Positions 33,911 through 41,605 of a stretch of 64,000 nucleotides of DNA are shown here, one piece after another. How positions within the stretch are numbered: the first letter of the stretch is position 1; every line of letters begins with the position of its first letter. The position numbers were made by a program, and so were the translations under genes. The stretch is from Ekhidna lutea (GTDB lineage: Bacteria; Bacteroidota; Bacteroidia; Cytophagales; Cyclobacteriaceae): the NCBI RefSeq assembly GCF_900188325.1, contig NZ_FZPD01000003.1, positions 648,901 through 712,900 on the forward strand, read 5' to 3'. Below the pieces are notes generated by a model, which did no database searches, was not told where the DNA came from, and saw only the letters and a program-made list of their open reading frames with translations.

Positions 33911-34005
33911 TTCATAAATGGAATTTGTATTTCGTAAATCTAACTAAAATCATGAAGTAAGAATGAGAAGTAAACCATTGGAAATGGCTTTTTATCGAAC
34001 AATTG

Positions 34006-34037
34006 TTTGGCTGTCTGATTTATGTGATCTAATTTCG
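34006..34037 (+). promoter_or_regulatory. Promoter of the Fur-family regulator/peroxiredoxin pair (-33 TTTG, -7 TAATTTCG)
   Basis: TTTG at 34006-34009 is followed by a 20-nt spacer and TAATTTCG at 34030-34037 (one mismatch to TAnnTTTG). Spacing fits the Bacteroidota housekeeping promoter. The ATG lies 21 nt downstream. Confidence 0.5.
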
Positions 34038-34057
34038 CAATTAAGAAAAATTCCTAA

Positions 34058-34501
34058 ATGGGAGAAATTAGTCATATAAAAGAGCAGCTAAGCGAGGTTG
34101 GACTAAAAGCGACACATCCCAGGATAGTGGTTTTGCAAAAGCTCATGACCTCTCACGATCATCCCACCGCTGAGAATATTCATGAAACGATAAAAGAAGA
34201 TAATCCTTCTATTTCTTTGGGAAGTGTTTATCGTGTATTGGATGTCTTGGTGGAAGCGGGTTTGATTCAGCGTGTTTCTGTAAGATCTGGCTCAAAGCGT
34301 TATGATGCCAATATGAATCCTCATGGTCATATCTATTGCCTGAAGACGAATAGGATTCAGGATTTTTATGATGAGGAGTTATATGGTTTAATAAACGAAT
34401 TTTTCCGAAAAAAGAAGATTAGGAATTTCAGAATAAATGAAATAAAGCTTCAGGTAAATGGCGAACGCATCGATCCTGAAGATGATGTAACTATTATTTA
34501 A
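34058..34501 (+). CDS. Fur family transcriptional regulator (PerR-like)
   Basis: A 147-residue regulator. Winged-helix DNA-binding part: 'LKATHPRIVVLQKLMTSHDHPTAENI' (in part) and 'ISLGSVYRVLDVLVEAGLIQRV' about 50-72. The dimer part has 'NPHGHIYCLKTNRIQDF', where Fur and PerR normally show H-x-H and the first CxxC. Here only one Cys remains (CLKT), and there is no second CxxC near the C-terminus, so no Cys4 structural zinc site. It is 22 bp upstream of a peroxiredoxin gene, which suggests peroxide-responsive control of that gene. Confidence 0.85.
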   Translation: MGEISHIKEQLSEVGLKATHPRIVVLQKLMTSHDHPTAENIHETIKEDNPSISLGSVYRVLDVLVEAGLIQRVSVRSGSKRYDANMNPHGHIYCLKTNRIQDFYDEELYGLINEFFRKKKIRNFRINEIKLQVNGERIDPEDDVTII

Positions 34502-34523
34502 AAACTAAAAACTAAAACAAAAC

Positions 34524-35153
34524 ATGTCATTAGTAGGAAAAAAAGCACCTATTGTAAATGCACCCGCAGTAATCAACGGTGAAGAAATCGTTGAAAACTT
34601 TTCTTTGGATCAGTACATCGGTAAGAAGGAAGTAATGTTCTTCTTTTACCCAAAGGATTTCACATTTGTTTGTCCAACTGAAATCCACGCTTTCCAGGAA
34701 AAGCTTGAAGAGTTTGAAAAAAGAGGTGTAGCTGTAGTAGGCGCTTCTTGTGATACAGAAGAAACTCACCTAGCATGGTTGATGACTGATAAGGATAAAG
34801 GGGGAATCTCTGGCGTTACATATCCATTGGTGGCTGATCCGTCAAAAACTGTTGCTTCGAACTTCGGTGTATTGGCAGGAGACTGGGCATACGACGAAGA
34901 AGGGAACCTTGAATTTGACGGTGCGCCGGTAGCTTTCAGAGGTACATTCTTCATTGATAAAGAAGGAGTGGTAAGACATGAAACGATTAACGACCTTCCT
35001 CTTGGAAGAAACATCGATGAAATGTTGAGAATTGTTGATGCATGGCATCACGTTGAAAAACACGGGGAAGTATGCCCTGCAAACTGGGAAGAAGGTAAAA
35101 CAGCAATGAACGCGACCAGAGAAGGAGTAGCAGAATACCTTTCCGCAAATTAA
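34524..35153 (+). CDS. Peroxiredoxin (2-Cys, AhpC/Prx1 family)
   Basis: Reduces hydrogen peroxide and alkyl hydroperoxides. A 209-residue thioredoxin-fold protein with peroxidatic Cys50 in 'DFTFVCPTE' and resolving Cys184 in 'GEVCPANW', plus 'GTFFIDKEGVVRHETINDLPLGRN' typical of Prx1/AhpC (shown in part 'FFIDKEGVVRH'). Codon use looks smooth and highly expressed-like. Second gene after the Fur-family regulator; an intrinsic terminator follows. Confidence 0.93.
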   Translation: MSLVGKKAPIVNAPAVINGEEIVENFSLDQYIGKKEVMFFFYPKDFTFVCPTEIHAFQEKLEEFEKRGVAVVGASCDTEETHLAWLMTDKDKGGISGVTYPLVADPSKTVASNFGVLAGDWAYDEEGNLEFDGAPVAFRGTFFIDKEGVVRHETINDLPLGRNIDEMLRIVDAWHHVEKHGEVCPANWEEGKTAMNATREGVAEYLSAN

Positions 35154-35175
35154 TTCTTACATAAAATAGACAATG

Positions 35176-35207
35176 AGGCTAATCCTAAAGGGTTAGCCTT
35201 TTTTTGT
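35176..35207 (+). terminator. Rho-independent terminator behind the peroxiredoxin gene
   Basis: AGGCTAATCC, short loop, GGTTAGCCT with one bulged T, then a run of seven T. Confidence 0.85.
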
Positions 35208-35253
35208 TTGTATTGCGTACTATTGCTTCATTATGGATAAAATGGCTTATTGA

Positions 35254-36168
35254 TTGAGAGCGCTAGTAGTAAAATCGACTGGGTTGTGGTATGAAGTCCG
35301 GGCAGATGGAGAAAAACTCATCGCCAGGCTGAGGGGCAAATTTAAGCTTGAAGATAAAAAGCTGACAAACCCCATTGCTGTTGGAGACTGGGTAGAGGTC
35401 ATACCGAATGATCAAGCAAAAGATGAGTGGATTATCTCTGAGATTTATGCAAGGGAAAATTATGTGATAAGAGAGAGTCCAAGAAAAAAAGGACACGATC
35501 ATCTAATTGCAAGTAATATTGATCAGGGAGTTTTAATTGTTACGCTAAAGAAACCTCGTACGTCAATTGGCTTCATCGATCGATTTCTTATTACACTGGA
35601 AGCTTTCCGAATCCCGGGAGTAATCCTTTTCAATAAGGAGGATTTGTACAAACAGAAAGATTTAGATAGATACGAAGAGTTAAAATCTATCTATGAAAAT
35701 ATTGGTTATAAAGTTGAGCTTTGTCAGTTTGATAAAGAAGTTTCAAAGGTGGTCCAGAACCTTTTACAGGACAAAATCAGTTTACTTTCAGGTCATAGTG
35801 GTTCAGGAAAATCAACATTGATCAATCAATTAATACCCAATGCAGGTCAGGAGGTGGGTGCTGTTTCTGATTTTGCCAATAAAGGCGTTCATACTACTAC
35901 TTTCGCAGAACTTTTCCACTTGAATAAAGAATCTGCAATCATTGATACCCCCGGGATAAAAGAACTTGGACTTTCTGAAATAGAGGAAGAAGAACTATCA
36001 CACTATTTTCCTGAAATGAGAGATTTTCTTGGCCAATGCAAATTTCATAATTGTCTACACGAAAATGAACCAGGTTGTGCAGTGAAAGAGGCCATAGGTA
36101 GCGAAATTTCTATATCCAGATATGAGAGTTATTTATCCATATTGAGGGTCGAAGACAATCGAAGATAA
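35254..36168 (+). CDS. rsgA: Ribosome small subunit-dependent GTPase A
   Basis: Late 30S assembly GTPase with circularly permuted G motifs: G4 'ILFNKEDLY' near 125, G1 'LSGHSGSGKSTLIN' near 178, G3 'IIDTPGIKELGL' near 230, and a Cys/His zinc motif 'CKFHNCLHENEPGC' near 270, intact here. N-terminal OB-fold starts 'ALVVKSTGLWYEVRADGE'. The start must be the TTG at 35254: the codon just before it is TGA, and no ATG precedes the conserved N-terminus. A hairpin lies behind the stop. Confidence 0.92.
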   Translation: MRALVVKSTGLWYEVRADGEKLIARLRGKFKLEDKKLTNPIAVGDWVEVIPNDQAKDEWIISEIYARENYVIRESPRKKGHDHLIASNIDQGVLIVTLKKPRTSIGFIDRFLITLEAFRIPGVILFNKEDLYKQKDLDRYEELKSIYENIGYKVELCQFDKEVSKVVQNLLQDKISLLSGHSGSGKSTLINQLIPNAGQEVGAVSDFANKGVHTTTFAELFHLNKESAIIDTPGIKELGLSEIEEEELSHYFPEMRDFLGQCKFHNCLHENEPGCAVKEAIGSEISISRYESYLSILRVEDNRR

Positions 36169-36245
36169 AAAAGGGTCACCTCAGCGGGTGACCCATCACA
36201 CAACCAACCTAACTTACACTATTGCTAGTGTACAGGAATAACAAT
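36167..36245 (-). ncRNA. Candidate small RNA with two hairpins and intrinsic terminator
   Basis: On the minus strand: TACACTA-GCAA-TAGTGTA hairpin (36232-36215), about 20 nt spacer, then GGGTCACC-loop-GGTGACCC (36194-36173) followed by six T. The U run sits on the minus strand, yet no minus-strand gene lies between here and the plus-strand genes to 38.6 kb that could use it, so a short transcript is likely. It converges on rsgA, whose own 3' end has no U run behind the hairpin. The rest of the gap to 36428 shows no gene. Confidence 0.4.
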
Positions 36246-36428
36246 TGGTAATGGATGAGTGTTCGATTTTTGAGAAATTTTTAATTGAAACCTATTTCAA
36301 TACCGTGATTTGGTCATCATTGGTATTGTCCTTGCTAAGTTTGAAAAATACGTGCATTTGTCACTTTAAATAGAGCAGCAGTCTTTTTGATTTATTTTTA
36401 ATTTATTGAATATAAAATGGAGCTTATA

Positions 36429-37232
36429 ATGAAGACATTAAAAACAGGTTTTGTGGGTGTGTTGATTGGCTTGTCGGGGATTTTTGTTTCCTGCGAGTTG
36501 TTTGAAGATGCAAATAATCCATTGACAGAAGGTGAAGTAGTGCAGGGCTTGAAAGAAGCCTTGGATATAGGATTATCAAATTCGGTAACAAGCGCCTCTT
36601 CAGTAGATGGGTATCTTAAAAATGAGATTATTAAGATATTACTTCCGTCTGAAGTTGCAGACCTTCAGGCTAAAATTGAAACGGAAAGCATAGGAGGGAT
36701 TGTGCCGCTTTCGGTAGTATATGACGCCTATGTTGAAATAGAAAATGATGGAAATGACCTTTTCGAGGAACTGATTACTGCCATGAATAAAGGAGCTGAG
36801 AATGCTGCTTCCAAAGCGCTTCCAATTTTTGGAAATGCCATTGTGACCATGTCTATAACAGATGCATTTGATATTCTCAATGGTCATGAAACAGCCGCCA
36901 CTGACTATTTTTTTCAAAATACCAGCCAACAATTATTTACGGCTTTTAACCCGGATGTAAAGAGTGCTCTTGATGCGACAGGTGCCAATCAAATCTATAC
37001 CACAACGGCCGAATTTTTGAACTATGAATATGATCCAACTGGTTTAGGGCTTTCTACAGTAAGTCCCAGCGATGTGTTGAACGTTGAGCTGCCCAACAGT
37101 ATTGATGAATATGCAACCACAAAAGCTATCGATGGGTTATTTTTCTTAATTGGAGAAGAAGAAAAAAAGATCAGAGAGGATCCTTTTGCATGGGGTAGCG
37201 CTATTATAGAACGAGTTTTCGGAAGTAATTAA
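36429..37232 (+). CDS. DUF4197 domain-containing lipoprotein
   Basis: A 267-residue protein with a lipobox ('GLSGIFVSCEL', Cys). The DUF4197 body includes 'QGLKEALDIGLSNSVTSAS' and 'DGYLKNEIIKILLPSEVADLQ', with repeated helices up to 'IDGLFFLIGEEEKKIREDPFAW'. The function of DUF4197 is unknown; members are periplasmic or outer-membrane attached. The ATG at 36429 (MKTLKTGF) fits the lipoprotein signal better than the one at 36417. Confidence 0.8.
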   Translation: MKTLKTGFVGVLIGLSGIFVSCELFEDANNPLTEGEVVQGLKEALDIGLSNSVTSASSVDGYLKNEIIKILLPSEVADLQAKIETESIGGIVPLSVVYDAYVEIENDGNDLFEELITAMNKGAENAASKALPIFGNAIVTMSITDAFDILNGHETAATDYFFQNTSQQLFTAFNPDVKSALDATGANQIYTTTAEFLNYEYDPTGLGLSTVSPSDVLNVELPNSIDEYATTKAIDGLFFLIGEEEKKIREDPFAWGSAIIERVFGSN

Positions 37233-37310
37233 AAAAACACCAACCACCCAGAAGATTCAAACCTTAGTTCTGACTTTTTAAGAACCAAATTGGTTTACAC
37301 CCAATCACTT

Positions 37311-37946
37311 ATGCCCATTTACCAATTGACGGACGATCTGATATTTCCTTCTGTTGAAGGTGCTGAAGATGGTATTGTGGCAGTTGGTGGAGACTTGCTG
37401 CCGGAGCGATTGATCATTGCCTATCAATCCGGAATCTTCCCATGGTATAGCAAAGGAGATCCGATCATTTGGTGGAGTCCGGATCCTCGTTTTGTATTAT
37501 TTCCTGACCGCCTTCATATTTCAAAATCCATGAAAAGGGTGATGAATAACAAGGAGATTAAAGTGACTTTCAATCAAAATTTTGAACAGGTAATTTCTGA
37601 ATGCAAACAAATACCTCGTCCGGGGCAAAAAGGTACATGGATAACCGATGAAATGGAGCTAGCTTATATACGCCTTCATGATATTGGAGTAGCAGAATCA
37701 GTAGAAGTCTGGAAAGACAAAGAGCTGGTAGGAGGGATGTATGGTGTAAGGATTGGGAAGGTATTCAGCGGAGAATCGATGTTTTCAAAAGCCAGCAATA
37801 CATCAAAGCTGGCATTGATACATTTTATGCGCAAGTTCCGGGCTGAAGGAGGGGAGCTGTTTGATTGCCAGGTGCACTCAGATCATATGGAGCGAATGGG
37901 TGCGGAGGAGTTAAGTAGAGAATCTTACCTGGGGTATTTAAGATAG
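37311..37946 (+). CDS. aat: Leucyl/phenylalanyl-tRNA-protein transferase, copy 1
   Basis: Adds Leu or Phe from charged tRNA to N-terminal Lys or Arg of proteins (N-degron pathway to ClpS/ClpAP). A 211-residue protein with 'DGIVAVGGDLLPERLIIAY', 'SGIFPWYSKGDPIIWWSPDPR', 'GTWITDEMELAYIRLHDIG', 'ESVEVWKDKELVGGMYGV' and 'GESMFSKASNTSKLALIHF', all hallmarks of Aat. Start 37311 (MPIYQLTDDL) agrees with copy 2. Directly followed by a second copy, about 60% identical by eye. Confidence 0.92.
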   Translation: MPIYQLTDDLIFPSVEGAEDGIVAVGGDLLPERLIIAYQSGIFPWYSKGDPIIWWSPDPRFVLFPDRLHISKSMKRVMNNKEIKVTFNQNFEQVISECKQIPRPGQKGTWITDEMELAYIRLHDIGVAESVEVWKDKELVGGMYGVRIGKVFSGESMFSKASNTSKLALIHFMRKFRAEGGELFDCQVHSDHMERMGAEELSRESYLGYLR

Positions 37947-38013
37947 CTGGAAAAATTATCTGAAAGATTCAGCCAATTTAGAATAAATTGATGCTGAATT
38001 TAAAATCACACAC

Positions 38014-38670
38014 ATGTCTACATACCATCTGACAGATGACTTATTTTTTCCGCCGGTTTCTGACTCTGATAAGGACGGTTTGGTGGCTATTGGAGGCGAT
38101 CTAAGTCCGGAGCGATTGATGCTTGCGTATCGCTCAGGGATTTTCCCCTGGTACAATGATGATGAACCGATCATGTGGTATAGTCCGGATCCTCGTTTTG
38201 TTTTACTTCCAGATAAACTTTACGTCAGCAGATCCATGCGAAGTGTGTTGCGAAAGGAGGAATTTGCTGTCACATTCAATCAGGATTTTGAAGGGGTAAT
38301 TGATAGTTGTAGACAAATGCAGCGTGCTGGTCAGGATGGCACATGGATTACCGAAGAGATGGTGGAAGCTTATATTAAGCTTAATAAATTAGGATATGCC
38401 CAATCAGTAGAAGTTTGGAAGGATAATGAGCTGGTTGGAGGTATGTATGGCATCCGTTTGGGAACCGTTTATTGTGGAGAATCCATGTTCTCCAAGGTGA
38501 GCAACGCCTCCAAAGTGGCTCTGATCGTGTTTATACAAAAATTCAAAGAGGAGGGAGGACAGTTATATGATTGTCAGGCATATACTGATCATATGGCCAG
38601 CATGGGCGCTGAGCTAATCGATAGGAATGATTTTCTGAAATATTTGGATGTTCAAAACCCCTCAGCATAA
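38014..38670 (+). CDS. aat: Leucyl/phenylalanyl-tRNA-protein transferase, copy 2
   Basis: Tandem paralogue 67 bp behind copy 1, 218 residues, same motif order: 'GLVAIGGDLSPERLMLAY', 'SGIFPWYNDDEPIMWYSPDPR', 'GTWITEEMVEAYIKLNKLG', 'GESMFSKVSNASKVALIVF'. Active-site and tRNA-adenosine pocket stretches are kept in both, so neither looks dead. The 3' end overlaps the converging gamma-glutamyltransferase gene by 19 bp. Different substrate preference of the two copies is possible. Confidence 0.92.
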   Translation: MSTYHLTDDLFFPPVSDSDKDGLVAIGGDLSPERLMLAYRSGIFPWYNDDEPIMWYSPDPRFVLLPDKLYVSRSMRSVLRKEEFAVTFNQDFEGVIDSCRQMQRAGQDGTWITEEMVEAYIKLNKLGYAQSVEVWKDNELVGGMYGIRLGTVYCGESMFSKVSNASKVALIVFIQKFKEEGGQLYDCQAYTDHMASMGAELIDRNDFLKYLDVQNPSA

Positions 38671-40349
38671 TTATCACCTCTTGTGTAATCAGCCCCACCT
38701 TCAAGTTTGCCATCCTCTCTGATCAGGATACAACCCATTCTACCCATAGATTTTCTCGGCTCAATTTTGTGTCCGAGTTTTTCCAGTCCTTTCAGGGTAT
38801 TTGGGTCAATAGGCCGTTCCTCAATGAGGATTCGATCAGGTAGCCACTGACTGTGTGTACGGGTTGCATTCACAGCATCCTGCATGCCCATCCCATGATC
38901 GATTACGTTCATTATGACCTGAAAAACAGAGGTAATAATTGTAGCACCCCCGGGTGTTCCGACAACCATTTTAACCTTGCCGTCTTTTTCAACAATGGTA
39001 GGAGTCATGCTGCTAAGCATTCGCTTCTCCGGGACGATGGCATTGGCTTCTCCACCTACAAGTCCAAATTGATTGGGTACACCAGGTTTGGCACTAAAGT
39101 CGTCCATTTCATTATTGAGAAAAAAGCCCGCTCCCTTGACGTATACTTTGCATCCGAAAAACGAATTTAAGGTAGTGGTTAGCGATACTGCATTGCCTTC
39201 AGGGTCGATGACTGAGAAGTGCGTTGTTTCAACGCTCTCAATTACTTCTACTTCACCCTCTTTTATTTCCTGAGAGTCCGTCTTTTTTTTCAATGAAATA
39301 GTTGAAAACCGCTCTTTGTTATAATCGGGATCAAGTAGCATTTTAACTGGTACCTCGAAATAATCCGGATCTCCAAGATGAGTGGCTCGATCAGCATACA
39401 CCCGACGTTCCAGTTCTGTCAATAGATGGATGGTCTTTGTAGAATTATGTCCCATTTCAGCAATGTCGTATTGTTCAGCGCCTTGTAATAATTGTAAGAC
39501 CGCTACACCGCCACTTGATGGTGGAGGCATGGAAATAATTTTATGTCCTCGGTAGCTACCTGTAAGTGGATCTCGCCACTTGGAGCTATAGTTTTTTAAA
39601 TCATCCTCAGAAATCAATCCACCACCACGTTGCATTTCTTTTACTATCTGATCAGCAACTATGCCACCATAAAACCCATCGCGTCCACGGTCCCTGATCT
39701 GTGTAAGTGTTCCAGCTAGTTCAGTAAACTTAATAGTGTCATTCACTTGCCACGGTTGATTTTTCACCAGAAAAAAATCAGGCCCATTTACATTGATAAA
39801 ATCCTCGCGTTTCTCATTAAATTCATCAGCTTGATCTTGGGTGATAGTGAATCCGTAATACGCCAGATTGATGGCTGGCTGAATCAGTTCATTTAATGGC
39901 TTGGTTCCATGTGCCGCATGCAGTTTTAAAATACCATCTACAGAGCCTGGTATCCCAGCAGCCAAATGACCAGTCGTGCTTATGTCAGGTATGACCTCTC
40001 CATTTTCATCCTGATACATATCTCTCCTTGCAGCACCGGGCGCCTTCTCTCTAAAATCGAGCGACCCAATCGTTCCATCACTCATTCGGTAAACAGCAAA
40101 GCCACCGCCTCCAATATTCCCGGCTCTGGGGAATACAACAGCCAGTGCAAACTTTACTGCAAGTGCAGCATCAAATGCATTACCACCATTTTTTAATACG
40201 TCAACCCCAATCTTAGTTGCTAGTGGGTGAGCAGATGAAATCATCGCCTGCTCGCCCAAAGGACCTGTTTCAGATGGAATAGGCTGATAATTAGATTGAA
40301 CCTGGCAACTTAATAGTAGTACGAGAAAGGTCAGTCTGATTAATTTCAT
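38652..40349 (-). CDS. ggt: Gamma-glutamyltransferase
   Basis: Cleaves gamma-glutamyl bonds of glutathione and related compounds. A 565-residue Ntn-hydrolase with an N-terminal lipobox ('VLLLSCQV'), 'NAFDAALAVKFALAVVFPRAGNIGGGGFAVY' (in part) and 'SLDFREKAPGAA'; autoprocessing nucleophile Thr in 'ETTHFSVIDPEGNAVSLTTT', followed by 'MLSSMTPTIVEKDGKVKMVVGTPGG' (in part). Probably tethered in the periplasm. A 57-residue basic lipoprotein gene lies 3 bp upstream on the same strand. Confidence 0.93.
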   Translation of the reverse strand: MKLIRLTFLVLLLSCQVQSNYQPIPSETGPLGEQAMISSAHPLATKIGVDVLKNGGNAFDAALAVKFALAVVFPRAGNIGGGGFAVYRMSDGTIGSLDFREKAPGAARRDMYQDENGEVIPDISTTGHLAAGIPGSVDGILKLHAAHGTKPLNELIQPAINLAYYGFTITQDQADEFNEKREDFINVNGPDFFLVKNQPWQVNDTIKFTELAGTLTQIRDRGRDGFYGGIVADQIVKEMQRGGGLISEDDLKNYSSKWRDPLTGSYRGHKIISMPPPSSGGVAVLQLLQGAEQYDIAEMGHNSTKTIHLLTELERRVYADRATHLGDPDYFEVPVKMLLDPDYNKERFSTISLKKKTDSQEIKEGEVEVIESVETTHFSVIDPEGNAVSLTTTLNSFFGCKVYVKGAGFFLNNEMDDFSAKPGVPNQFGLVGGEANAIVPEKRMLSSMTPTIVEKDGKVKMVVGTPGGATIITSVFQVIMNVIDHGMGMQDAVNATRTHSQWLPDRILIEERPIDPNTLKGLEKLGHKIEPRKSMGRMGCILIREDGKLEGGADYTRGDNYAEGF

Positions 40350-40352
40350 GGG

Positions 40353-40526
40353 TTAGGATTTCATTCGCACAATTTTGATGCGCTTACGCTTACGATGTTT
40401 TTTCTGGTCATATGGAAACCAATGCTTTTTTGGCTTCACTACTTTCACGGTGTGTGATCTGCTGCAAGAAGAAGTGAGTACTCCAGAACATAAAATGATG
40501 AACGCCAATAGTAATTTCTTTACCAT
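40353..40526 (-). CDS. Very small basic lipoprotein
   Basis: A 57-residue gene too short for most scans. ATG at 40526, TAA at 40355-40353. It starts 'MVKKLLLAFIILCSGVLTSSC' (lipobox, Cys21 at the site), then a very basic mature part 'VKPKKHWFPYDQKKHRKRK' ending 'RIKIVRMKS'. This lies 3 bp upstream of ggt, same strand, so likely co-translated or co-transcribed. Small basic lipoproteins with a 'KHW/KxH' style tail recur in Bacteroidota. Function unknown; its signal plus lipobox makes a chance frame unlikely. Confidence 0.6.
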   Translation of the reverse strand: MVKKLLLAFIILCSGVLTSSCSRSHTVKVVKPKKHWFPYDQKKHRKRKRIKIVRMKS

Positions 40527-40760
40527 AATCTGAGGTGAAAACTAATCAACGTTGGAAGTGTAAAAAAATGATATATCTCTAGCGTTATAAGTAAGTTTAT
40601 AAACTTCATTTCATAAGTTGGTAGTTATCAGCGGTTAGCATTTGGTTTAGTTAAGCGATTCCTTAATGGAAAATTTTGTTGTTACGGGTCGAATGATTAT
40701 CTTCATCAGCCCTAAGCGAAAAACAGTATCCAAGTCAACCGAAAAAGCTAACCAGCAAAA

Positions 40761-41561
40761 ATGAAAGAGTCACCTAGAACCCCATTAGAAATTGAAATTC
40801 CCAAAGGCTACAGAAGATATAAATTGAAAGGCATTGATCGCGAGATCATCGCTAAAAAGGGAGGCCCTACCGCCTCGCAAATCAAGACTAAAGCCTCTTA
40901 CAAAGAATTAAGAAATAATCAGAAAGAATTTGGTGTGGCCTCAATGATGGCGAAAACACTAAGGCAGTCACTTTCAACAGGGATGTCAGAAATTTGCGAG
41001 ACATATGTTTCAGGAAAGCTAACTGCACAATTTAGAAATCTTGCGAAAATGGAAGAGGGTAAGACGGGCACCCGCCCTTTGTTCCTCAGCAAGCACGGCC
41101 ACTTGCTCAATGGCTTTGAGTTTAACTCTAAAGCGCCATATGAAAAGATATTTGGAGCCAAATATTTTGTGAAGCCAGGGTCACAACGAGGGCAGGTGAT
41201 TCTTCACTTTCCCGCATTCATTCCTGAAAAGACATTCAAGAGCCCGAAAGGTGCTACCAACTTTAAAATTACGGCAAGATTAATTGCTCTCTCAGACTAC
41301 CAGTTTGATCAGAAAGCGGGTGGGTACAAGCCGGTGAATAAGGATTTGCACGGAAAGTTTGGCACTTATGATAGCGCCATGCTTCCATTGCTCAAAATTC
41401 CAACGGAACCGATGACAGGAATGATTTCTATAGATAATAGAATCATACCTGAAGGAACCGGATTATTTCTCGTAATGGCAGTGAGCTTTTACAGGATGGA
41501 AAACGGAAAATTTGTGCACTTATGCAAAGAAAGCGGAATGCAAATCCAAAAGGTGCTATAA
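40761..41561 (+). CDS. Conserved-looking protein of unknown function
   Basis: A 266-residue protein without signal peptide or membrane segment. Begins with a charged part ('RRYKLKGIDREIIAKKGG'), then helices ('ASMMAKTLRQSLSTGM') and beta-rich later half ('GTGLFLVMAVSFYRMENGKF'). Pattern 'LFLSKHGHLLNGFEFN' is unusual. I do not recognise the family. The 234-bp gap upstream (40527-40760) shows nothing clear besides an AT-rich promoter-like stretch. Followed 45 bp later by a TPR protein gene. Confidence 0.65.
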   Translation: MKESPRTPLEIEIPKGYRRYKLKGIDREIIAKKGGPTASQIKTKASYKELRNNQKEFGVASMMAKTLRQSLSTGMSEICETYVSGKLTAQFRNLAKMEEGKTGTRPLFLSKHGHLLNGFEFNSKAPYEKIFGAKYFVKPGSQRGQVILHFPAFIPEKTFKSPKGATNFKITARLIALSDYQFDQKAGGYKPVNKDLHGKFGTYDSAMLPLLKIPTEPMTGMISIDNRIIPEGTGLFLVMAVSFYRMENGKFVHLCKESGMQIQKVL

Positions 41562-41605
41562 CCTAATTTAGAAGAGGTTCGTTTTTCTAATGAAATCCAA
41601 CCTCA

